From positions 1-6,660 of the forward strand of contig DQOE01000235.1 of assembly GCA_015658765.1 (NCBI GenBank): a stretch of DNA of 6,660 nucleotides, given 5' to 3'. The first letter of the stretch is position 1. Every line of letters starts with the position of its first letter. The position numbers and the translations under genes are program-made. Positions 1 to 5,625 of the stretch are shown one piece after another. The DNA is from Verrucomicrobiota bacterium (GTDB lineage Bacteria > Verrucomicrobiota > Verrucomicrobiia > Limisphaerales > UBA1096). A model generated the notes under the pieces. It had not been told where the DNA came from. It searched no databases and saw only the letters and a list, made by a program, of their open reading frames with translations.

Positions 1-654
1 ATCAACCCCCACCGCCCCGACGCGCTCGAACGGTTGCAGTGGGCCAAGGACAACGGAGCGCTGCTGCTCAAGTGGCTGCCGTCGATCCAGTTCATCGATC
101 CCGCCGACAAGGCGCACGAGCCGTTTTACCGGAAAATGGTTGCGTTGGATCTGCCGTTGCTGACACACGCGGGGCAGGAGCGCTCGTTCACCCACGCGCG
201 GGATGAGCTGGCCGACCCGGTGCGGTTGAAGCTGCCGCTGTCGCTCGGGGTGAAGGTGATCGTCGCTCACGCGGCGTCAACCGGGAAAAACGAGGGACAG
301 GAGGACATCGACCGGCTGATCGGGATGCTCGGCGATTATCCGAATCTTTACACGGACATCTCGAGCATGACGCAGGGTAACAAGCTGGGATACCTGCGGC
401 AGGCCATCACCGAGGAGCGGCTCGGGGGGCGGCTGCTTTACGGTTCGGATTTTCCGCTCATCAATACCGCCGTGGTGTCGCCGTGGTTTTACCCGCTAAA
501 CCTGACGCGCAAACAGATGCAGTCGATCGGCGCGATCGGGAATCCGTGGGATCGTGACGTGGCGCTGAAAGAGGCGCTGGGCGTCCCGGCGGATGTCATG
601 GGCCGCTCGGCGGCTTTTTTCGGGGTGCCGCTTGGCCAAGCGGCGGCGGATTAG
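1..654 (+). CDS. Amidohydrolase 2 family metal-dependent hydrolase, 3' part only
   Basis: The reading frame is open from the first base of the window (Ile-Asn-Pro-His-Arg-Pro...) to a TAG at 652-654, so the true start lies upstream; 217 residues are visible. This looks like the C-terminal part of a TIM-barrel hydrolase of the Amidohydro_2 type. Counting from the window edge, the visible landmarks are KWLPS at about 24-28, LTHAGQ with His56, VIVAHAAS with His90 and LLYGSDFP with Asp150. Family knowledge places metal-binding His residues on strands 5 and 6 and the catalytic Asp on strand 8, which fits these three. The N-terminal HxH strand is off the window. Substrate is unknown; relatives include decarboxylases and hydrolases of cyclic or aromatic compounds. 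The last residues (PLGQAAAD) are encoded by a palindromic repeat and look like an extension. The gene converges on dnaA and their stop codons overlap by four bases. Confidence 0.85.
   Translation: MNPHRPDALERLQWAKDNGALLLKWLPSIQFIDPADKAHEPFYRKMVALDLPLLTHAGQERSFTHARDELADPVRLKLPLSLGVKVIVAHAASTGKNEGQEDIDRLIGMLGDYPNLYTDISSMTQGNKLGYLRQAITEERLGGRLLYGSDFPLINTAVVSPWFYPLNLTRKQMQSIGAIGNPWDRDVALKEALGVPADVMGRSAAFFGVPLGQAAAD
627..644. repeat. 18-bp perfect palindrome at a gene 3' end (GGCC-centred)
   Basis: GCCGCTTGGCCAAGCGGC is identical to its reverse complement over all 18 bases. It lies in the last codons of the amidohydrolase gene, where it is read as Pro-Leu-Gly-Gln-Ala-Ala, and just beyond the dnaA stop codon. 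As RNA it could form a 7-bp stem with a GGCC loop from either strand, but neither side has a following T-run, so a classical terminator is unlikely. The same core recurs at the end of dxs and after the DUF1501 gene. Confidence 0.75.
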
Positions 655-2024
655 CGGCCAAGCTGGCCTTCAAGGTACCGGACGGCCTGTCGCACGTCGG
701 TTTGCTGTTCCATCCGGTCGCGCACAAGGCGGCAGGCGTGCAGCACGGTGCCGTGGTCGCGCCCGCCGAATGCCTCGCCGATGGAGTTGAGGGATTTGCC
801 CGTCATCTCGCGGGCCAGATACATGGCGATTTGGCGCGGGAAGGCGATGTTCTCCGGCCGGCGCCGGCTGGTCATGTCGGCAAAGCGGATGTCGTAATGC
901 TCTGCAACACGTTTCTGGATGTTCTCGATGGAAATGACCGTGCGCCCCTCCTCGTGCAACACGTCCTTGAGCAGACTCTCGACGGTGTTGGGAGTCACCG
1001 ACTTGCCGGTGAGGGATTGGTAGGAGGACACGCGAATCAGCGCGCCCTCAAGGCGGCGTATGTTGGTGCGGATGCGCTTGGCCAGGAAACTCACCACTTC
1101 ATCGGGCAAATTAACGCCGAGGGTGACAGCCTTGTTTCGCAGGATGGCCAGTCGCGTCTCGAAATCAGGCGGCTGCATGTCGGTGACCAGACCCCACTCG
1201 AACCGGGAAACCAGGCGGTGCTCTAGGTTCTTGATTTCATTGGCCGGCCGGTCGCAGGTCATCACGATCTGCTTGTGAGCCTCGTGCAGGGCGTTGAACG
1301 TGTGGAAGAATTCCTCCTGGATGCGTTCCTTGCCGGAGAGAAACTGGATGTCATCAATCAGGAGGACATCGGTGTTGCGGTAGGTGCGTCGGAACTTGGC
1401 CAGGTCGTTGTTCTGAATCGCCTCAATGTACTTGTTGGTAAATTTCTCCGACGAAAGATAGGAGACCTTCAACTTTGGGTTTTCCATCAGGACATTGTGG
1501 CCGATGGCGTGCAGCAAATGTGTTTTGCCCAGCCCCACTCCGCCGTAAAGGAACAGTGGATTGTACGAGCGCCCCGGCGATTGGGCCACGGCCAAGGCTG
1601 CGGCGTGCGCAAAGTTGTTGGTGTCGCCGACGACGAAGGAGGAAAAGGTGTTTTTAGGGTTGAACAGTTTTTCCGAAGACGTACGGGATTGGGCGGACGC
1701 CGCCCGCTTGGCCGGCTTGGCCCCGGTGACGGCGGGAGTGTCCGGGGTTTGGGTTGGAACACCGTTCTTGGCGCTCTCGTTCACCTCAAACTGAACGCTC
1801 AATTTCTTCCCGGTGATGTGAGCCAACACATCCTGAAGCAGATCCAGGTAATTATCCTTGAGCCAGACAGCGCAAAACTCATTGGGAACAATCAGGAGGG
1901 CTGTTTCCTCATCAATGGTGCCGGGTTGGATGGGGTCAAACCAAAGATTGAAGAGATCCGGGTTGACCATGGTGCGCAAGGTTTCACTTGCCTGCGTCCA
2001 TGTTTTTTCAAAAGTTTTGGTCAT
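651..2024 (-). CDS. dnaA: Chromosomal replication initiator protein DnaA
   Basis: DnaA binds DnaA boxes at oriC, oligomerises with ATP and opens the duplex. The 457-residue length is normal. Domain I is about 1-80 (WTQASETL..., FNLWFDPIQP). A variable Pro/Ala-rich linker spans about 81-118. The AAA+ domain covers about 119-335, with Walker A GGVGLGKT at 161-168, Walker B LLIDDIQFL at 221-229, sensor I around TCDRP at 256-260, the Arg-finger box EHRLVSRFEWG at 268-278 and sensor II NIRRLEGAL at 321-329. The DNA-binding domain is about 360-457, with FPRQ at 395-398 and signature GGRDHGTVLHAC at 420-431. The usual signature reads DHTTV, so the first Thr is Gly here. ATG at 2024 is chosen because domain I begins normally there; no clear Shine-Dalgarno sequence precedes it. 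The upstream gap has DnaA boxes, suggesting autoregulation. dnaN is not adjacent: the downstream neighbour is the convergent amidohydrolase gene. Confidence 0.98.
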   Translation of the reverse strand: MTKTFEKTWTQASETLRTMVNPDLFNLWFDPIQPGTIDEETALLIVPNEFCAVWLKDNYLDLLQDVLAHITGKKLSVQFEVNESAKNGVPTQTPDTPAVTGAKPAKRAASAQSRTSSEKLFNPKNTFSSFVVGDTNNFAHAAALAVAQSPGRSYNPLFLYGGVGLGKTHLLHAIGHNVLMENPKLKVSYLSSEKFTNKYIEAIQNNDLAKFRRTYRNTDVLLIDDIQFLSGKERIQEEFFHTFNALHEAHKQIVMTCDRPANEIKNLEHRLVSRFEWGLVTDMQPPDFETRLAILRNKAVTLGVNLPDEVVSFLAKRIRTNIRRLEGALIRVSSYQSLTGKSVTPNTVESLLKDVLHEEGRTVISIENIQKRVAEHYDIRFADMTSRRRPENIAFPRQIAMYLAREMTGKSLNSIGEAFGGRDHGTVLHACRLVRDRMEQQTDVRQAVRYLEGQLGR

Positions 2025-2054
2025 CGGGGTTTTGATAGCAGGGTTATGCAGTTT

Positions 2055-2063
2055 TTATTCACT
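2055..2063 (+). promoter_or_regulatory. DnaA box, 8 of 9 match, in dnaA leader
   Basis: TTATTCACT differs from TTATNCACA only in the last base. It sits 31 bp upstream of the dnaA start codon, downstream of the proposed dnaA promoter, where bound DnaA could block transcription. A poorer match (TTATGCAGT, 2044-2052) abuts nearby in the same orientation. Confidence 0.45.
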
Positions 2064-2125
2064 CTCTACCATCGTGCCCTTGGAACAAAGCCACCCCACT
2101 TGGCGTCGATTGCTGAATAGGGGTT

Positions 2126-2170
2126 AAAAATCGTTTCGGAGAACGCTCCGGCTCGACTTCGAAAAACGAT
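2126..2170 (-). terminator. Hairpin with T-run upstream of dnaA, possible terminator or attenuator
   Basis: On the minus strand, ATCGTTT (2170-2164) pairs with AAACGAT (2136-2130). Inside, CGGAG (2150-2146) pairs with CTCCG (2141-2137) around a CGTT loop. The two stems are continuous on the 3' side and separated by a 13-nt bulge on the 5' side. TTTT follows directly (2129-2126). This resembles an intrinsic terminator that would stop transcripts arriving from glnB. The proposed dnaA start point (about 2166) falls inside the first arm, so a transcript from that promoter would lack part of the outer stem and could pass. The structure could instead be an origin element. Confidence 0.35.
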
Positions 2171-2172
2171 AG

Positions 2173-2200
2173 ATTATAAATCATAAACATATGGTTTCCA
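2173..2200 (-). promoter_or_regulatory. Candidate sigma-70-type dnaA promoter
   Basis: On the minus strand TATAAT (2178-2173) is an exact -10 consensus. Sixteen bases upstream is TGGAAA (2200-2195), a 4/6 match to TTGACA. Transcription would start near 2166 and give a leader of about 140 nt before the dnaA ATG, containing the DnaA box at 2055-2063. The -10 lies in an AT-rich stretch, so chance matching is possible. Confidence 0.45.
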
Positions 2201-2203
2201 GTT

Positions 2204-2247
2204 GGTTGGGTTACTCCAACAGGTAGGTTGCTTGTCTCGGTTGGGTT
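2204..2247 (+). repeat. 9-bp direct repeat GGTTGGGTT in the dnaA upstream region
   Basis: GGTTGGGTT occurs exactly at 2204-2212 and 2239-2247, 35 bp apart start to start, with a related AGGTTG between them (2225-2230). It lies just upstream of the proposed dnaA promoter. It could be a protein-binding iteron or a chance repeat; I do not recognise the motif. Confidence 0.4.
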
Positions 2248-2308
2248 GCATTTTGTGGCGCGGTTGAACCACTCGATGCGCGGGGCAAAGTATTACCAAC
2301 GCCGTGTC

Positions 2309-2352
2309 TTATCCAGCGTAAGCTATTAACTTTTGTCCACACTTTATTCACA
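2309..2352 (+). promoter_or_regulatory. Cluster of three same-orientation DnaA boxes
   Basis: The three 9-mers are TTATCCAGC (2309-2317, 7/9), TTGTCCACA (2333-2341, 8/9) and TTATTCACA (2344-2352, 9/9 to TTATNCACA). The last two are 11 bp apart start to start, close to one helical turn, which suits cooperative DnaA binding. The cluster is about 285-330 bp upstream of the dnaA start codon and is the strongest sequence support for an origin here. Confidence 0.55.
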
Positions 2353-2449
2353 GTCTTCTTCTCACTTAACACTACCAACAACAACTGCTTGCGATTTATT
2401 GGGTTCGCCGCGCCCAATCCTCGGTCTCAGTTGGTCAACTTGACCGGTG

Positions 2450-2486
2450 AAAAACAAAAACGGAGGCGAGTTGGCGCAGGAGCGCC
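2450..2486 (-). terminator. Candidate intrinsic terminator after glnB
   Basis: Beginning one base past the glnB stop codon, the minus strand reads GGCGC-TCCT-GCGCC (2486-2473), a 5-bp GC stem with a 4-nt loop. After a 12-nt gap come two T-runs of five broken by one G (2460-2450). An alternative longer-loop stem pairs GGGCG with CGCCT and places the T-run almost directly after the stem. The position and T-richness fit a terminator for glnB; the gap in the first folding is the weak point. Confidence 0.45.
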
Positions 2487-2487
2487 C

Positions 2488-2997
<510 letters not shown>

Positions 2998-3294
2998 TCA
3001 GTCGCCAAACAGCTTGTTAAATGTGCCCTTGGCTTCCTCCATCCGCTTGTTCGCGCCGATGCTTCCCGACCAGTCGCGTTGCGCGAAGTCGAAGTACTCA
3101 CAGAAGTTCGACCGGTTTTTTTCCGTCACCGGCTCGGCGCGCCGCTCGCGGCATTGGTACGCCACACCGCGGTCGTGGAAAACGCAATTGAGGCAGGCGC
3201 GCAAATCCTCGTTGCAGCCGGGGCAGACATCACTGCGGCCGGGCTGGCCGTCGATTGTCCATTCCGTACCGCAGTTGTGGCAATGCCGGTTCAT
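2998..3294 (-). CDS. Small Cys-rich zinc-ribbon protein of unknown function
   Basis: This 98-residue protein has two sets of four Cys. Cys5-x2-Cys8 and Cys24-x2-Cys27 form a typical zinc-ribbon pair. Cys34-x2-Cys37, Cys48 and Cys65 could hold a second zinc; the stretch CLNCVFHDRGVAYQCRE then NFCEYFDF resembles an uncharacterised family I have seen in several bacterial phyla, though I cannot name a Pfam entry. The C-terminus (EEAKGTFNKLFGD) is a short predicted helix ending in an aromatic motif. There is no signal peptide or membrane segment, so it is probably cytoplasmic. ATG at 3294 lies 5 nt after the dxs stop codon, pointing to translational coupling with dxs. Function is unknown; nucleic-acid binding or a structural zinc role are only possibilities. 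Confidence 0.8.
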   Translation of the reverse strand: MNRHCHNCGTEWTIDGQPGRSDVCPGCNEDLRACLNCVFHDRGVAYQCRERRAEPVTEKNRSNFCEYFDFAQRDWSGSIGANKRMEEAKGTFNKLFGD

Positions 3295-3299
3295 CGTCG

Positions 3300-5324
3300 T
3301 TACCCGCCGACCGCCTGGCCAAGCGCCGGGTTGGGCCTCGCGCTGGCTTCGCTCGCTTGGCCAAGCGCTTGGCGGATTTGTTCAGCCGTGTTGGCACCGG
3401 TGAGGCCGTGCTTTTCACGGAGGTAACCCACCGACGAGGCGTGCTCGATGAACTGATCCGGCCAGCCGATGCGCACCATCGGCGTGGTGATGCCGCAGTC
3501 GCCCAAATGATCGCGCACGATGCTGCCGTAGCCGCCCTTGATCACGTGATCCTCGATGGTGACGATCACGTCCGCCGCCTGTGCGAAAAACTCGGTGGTG
3601 CCGCCGTCGATCGGCTTGGTGAAACGCGGATTGATGATCGCGGCGTCGATGTTTTCCGCGCCGAGTTCCTCGATGGCCTTGTCGGCGATGCCACGCATCG
3701 GGCCAAGCGCGAAGAACGCCACTTTCGGTTTGCCGCTGTTGGAGAAATTTTGCCGCACCTCGGCCTTGCCGATCTCGATCAGCGCCGGTTGTTCCTTCAC
3801 CGCGACGCCCTCGCCGCTGCCGCGCGGGTAGCGGATGAAGGCCGGTTGGTTTTGATGCGTGGCGGTGAACATCATGTCGGCCAACTCATCCTCGTCGCCG
3901 GGCGCCATCGCGATGATGCCGGGCACGCAACTCAGGTACGCGATGTCGAACAACCCGTGATGCGTCGGCCCGTCGTTGGCCGAGAGTCCGGCGCGGTCCA
4001 TACAGAACGTCACCGGCAGGTTTTGCAGCGCGACGTCGTGGATGATCATGTCGTAAGCGCGCTGCAGGAAGGTTGAGTAAATGGCGCACACCGGTCGGTA
4101 ACCCATCGTGGCCATGCCGGCGGCAAACAGCACGCCGTGCTCCTCGGCGATGCCGACGTCGAAGTAGCGATCCGGCATGGCTTTCTCCAGCGCCGAGAGG
4201 CCGGTGCCGCTGGGCATCGCGGCGGTGATGCCGACGACCGAGGTGTCTTTTTGGCAAAGCTTTACCATGGTCTGCCCAAACACATCCTGATATTTCGGCG
4301 GTGTGCCGGGCTTGGAGGGGAGGCTTTCGCCGGTGGCCGGGTTGTATCCACCGGTGCCGTGAAATTTCTCCGGATGATCCAGGGCAGCGTTGAAGCCCTT
4401 GCCCTTCTTGGTGATCACGTGGATGACGATCGGCTGGCCGCACGTCTTGGCGAACTCGAGCGTCTCGATCAGCAGTGGCAGGTCGTGCCCGTCGATCGGG
4501 CCAAGGTAGCGCACGCCAAATTCCTCGAACACAAGGCTGCTGCCGAAGCCGCCGCGGCCGTAGCTGTCCAGCGTCTCCTCATTGTGCTGCAGCGCCGCCT
4601 GCGTGACGGTGCCCTTGAGGGCTTCCTGCCCCTTGAGGCCCAGCCGCAGCGCCAGTTTTCCCGAGGGCACTTTGGAGATGAACTTTTGCAGGTCGCGGGT
4701 GATCTTGTTGTAGCCCGGATTGGTGATCAGCTTGTTGAGGTAGGTCGAGATGGCGCCGACGTTCTTGGCGATGGACCACTCGTTATCGTTGAGGATGCCG
4801 ACAAACTTTTTCGTCGTGTGCGCGATGTTATTCAGCGCCTCGAACGAGATGCCGTTGGTCAGCGCCGCGTCGCCGAAGACGCAGACGACGTTCTCGTCGC
4901 TGCCGCGCTGGTCGCGCGCGGCGGCCATGCCCAGCGCCGCCGACAATGCCGTGCCGGCGTGGCCGGCGCCGTAGCTGTCGTGCTCGCTCTCGGTGCGCAG
5001 CGCGAAGCCGTTCAGCCCGTCGGTGGTGCGGATGGTGCGGAAGCGCTCCTTCCGGCCGGTGAGCAGCTTGTGCACGTAAGACTGGTGGCTGACGTCCCAG
5101 ACGAACTTGTCCCTCGGCGTCTCGAACACGCGATGCATCGCCAGCGTCAACTCCACCACGCCGAGGTTCGGGCCGAGGTGGCCGCCGTTCTTCGCCAGGC
5201 CGTTGATCAATTCCTCGCGCAGTTCCTCCGCCAGTTTCTCGAGTTGCTTGACCGTCAACTTCTTGACGTGGGCCGGGTGGTCCACCATGTCGAGGTAGCG
5301 ATTGGGCGTCTTGACTTTCGCCAT
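3300..5324 (-). CDS. dxs: 1-deoxy-D-xylulose-5-phosphate synthase
   Basis: DXS condenses pyruvate and glyceraldehyde 3-phosphate, using thiamine diphosphate, to start the MEP isoprenoid pathway; DXP also feeds thiamine and pyridoxal synthesis. At 674 residues it is longer than the usual 620-640. Landmarks are GGHLGPNLG at 47-55 with active-site His49, YGAGHAGTALSAALGMA at 118-134, and the ThDP/Mg motif from GDAALTNG at 151-158 to NDN at 179-181. Catalytic Glu is in GIAEEH at 391-396, and DRAGLSANDGPTHHG at 443-457 follows. The transketolase C-terminal domain runs about 530-650. GDA replaces the usual GDG of DXS. The last 20 or so residues, from ALGQ at 653, are low-complexity and come from a palindromic repeat, explaining part of the extra length. 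ATG at 5324 lies 1 nt after the xseB stop, so the pair is probably translationally coupled. Confidence 0.96.
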   Translation of the reverse strand: MAKVKTPNRYLDMVDHPAHVKKLTVKQLEKLAEELREELINGLAKNGGHLGPNLGVVELTLAMHRVFETPRDKFVWDVSHQSYVHKLLTGRKERFRTIRTTDGLNGFALRTESEHDSYGAGHAGTALSAALGMAAARDQRGSDENVVCVFGDAALTNGISFEALNNIAHTTKKFVGILNDNEWSIAKNVGAISTYLNKLITNPGYNKITRDLQKFISKVPSGKLALRLGLKGQEALKGTVTQAALQHNEETLDSYGRGGFGSSLVFEEFGVRYLGPIDGHDLPLLIETLEFAKTCGQPIVIHVITKKGKGFNAALDHPEKFHGTGGYNPATGESLPSKPGTPPKYQDVFGQTMVKLCQKDTSVVGITAAMPSGTGLSALEKAMPDRYFDVGIAEEHGVLFAAGMATMGYRPVCAIYSTFLQRAYDMIIHDVALQNLPVTFCMDRAGLSANDGPTHHGLFDIAYLSCVPGIIAMAPGDEDELADMMFTATHQNQPAFIRYPRGSGEGVAVKEQPALIEIGKAEVRQNFSNSGKPKVAFFALGPMRGIADKAIEELGAENIDAAIINPRFTKPIDGGTTEFFAQAADVIVTIEDHVIKGGYGSIVRDHLGDCGITTPMVRIGWPDQFIEHASSVGYLREKHGLTGANTAEQIRQALGQASEASARPNPALGQAVGG
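3312..3367. repeat. Two copies of the GGCC-centred palindrome in the dxs 3' end
   Basis: CGCTTGGCCAAGCG (3354-3367) is a perfect 14-bp palindrome. CGCCTGGCCAAGCG (3312-3325) is the same with one change. They are 42 bp apart start to start, and TGGCCAAGCG (3316-3325) can pair with CGCTTGGCCA (3354-3363) across a 28-nt spacer. On the dxs strand both are read in the same phase, as ALGQA, flanking the segment SEASARPNP. This region forms the extra C-terminal tail of DXS. Confidence 0.7.
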
Positions 5325-5325
5325 G

Positions 5326-5583
5326 TTAAAATTCGACTGAGTCGTCGTCGACGAGTTCGTCTTCGCCGTCGGCGTTGGGTTGCAGTTTCTGTATTTTCAG
5401 CTCGGCTGCCTCGAGCTTGGCTTGGCAGCCCTTGGCCAGGCGCGTGCCTTCCTCGTAGCGCTCGAGCAGTTTCTCGAGCGGCAGATCGTCGCCCTCCATC
5501 TCCTCGACGATGCCTTCGAGCTTTTTCAGCCCCTCCTCAAAGGGCACCTCATCCGTTGGGTTGTCTTTTTTTTTCGCGGCCAC
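5326..5583 (-). CDS. xseB: Exodeoxyribonuclease VII small subunit
   Basis: XseB binds the XseA large subunit to form exonuclease VII, which degrades single-stranded DNA from both ends into oligonucleotides and acts in repair. The 85-residue size is typical. The core FEEGLKKLEGIVEEMEGDD (about 15-33) followed by LPLEKLLERYEEGTRLAKGC is the family hallmark, forming two helices that pack as a coiled coil. The tail after LEAAELKIQKL is acidic. The start is GTG at 5583: an in-frame TAG lies just upstream (5598-5596) and no in-frame ATG precedes the core. No strong Shine-Dalgarno sequence is visible. Nine A residues in a row encode the three Lys codons near the start, a possible slippage site. xseA is not in the window. 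dxs follows after 1 nt, an arrangement similar to the xseB-ispA-dxs cluster of enterobacteria but without ispA. Confidence 0.93.
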   Translation of the reverse strand: MAAKKKDNPTDEVPFEEGLKKLEGIVEEMEGDDLPLEKLLERYEEGTRLAKGCQAKLEAAELKIQKLQPNADGEDELVDDDSVEF

Positions 5584-5603
5584 GCGACCGGCAAGCTAAA
5601 GCA

Positions 5604-5625
5604 GCTTGGCCAAGCGGACAAGCGG
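5604..5625. repeat. GGCC-centred palindrome between the DUF1501 gene and xseB
   Basis: GCTTGGCCAAGC (5604-5615) is a perfect 12-bp palindrome sharing the core seen at the amidohydrolase and dxs ends. CAAGCGG is repeated at 5611-5617 and 5619-5625, so half of the unit is duplicated. The element directly abuts the DUF1501 stop codon (5628-5626) on its downstream side, in the 42-bp gap before xseB. There is no T-run, so it does not look like a classical terminator. Confidence 0.65.

Larger units (their letters stand above)
2025..2487. other. Candidate oriC / dnaA regulatory intergenic region
   Basis: This 463-bp stretch between dnaA and glnB contains no convincing gene. On the plus strand it holds TTATTCACA (2344-2352, perfect to TTATNCACA), TTGTCCACA (2333-2341, 8/9), TTATTCACT (2055-2063, 8/9) and the weaker TTATCCAGC (2309-2317, 7/9). 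All four point the same way. Between them lies an AT-rich stretch at about 2161-2192 that could serve as an unwinding element, overlapping a TATAAT on the dnaA strand. A hairpin with a T-run (2126-2170) and a 9-bp direct repeat (2204-2212, 2239-2247) are also present. Many bacterial origins lie beside dnaA and hold DnaA-box clusters, so oriC is reasonable, but four boxes could also simply be dnaA autoregulation. Genome-wide GC skew would decide. Confidence 0.45.

Noticed and set aside
1074..1404. Near-copies of the palindrome (CTTGGCCAGG) inside dnaA at about 1077 and 1395
   Set aside because: They fall in well-conserved DnaA segments (FLAKRIR and NDLAKFRR) and are explained by the codons for Leu-Ala-Lys; they are not at a gene end.
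1275..2120. Long open frame on the plus strand opposite dnaA
   Set aside because: It mirrors dnaA codons and shows no independent domain or start signal.
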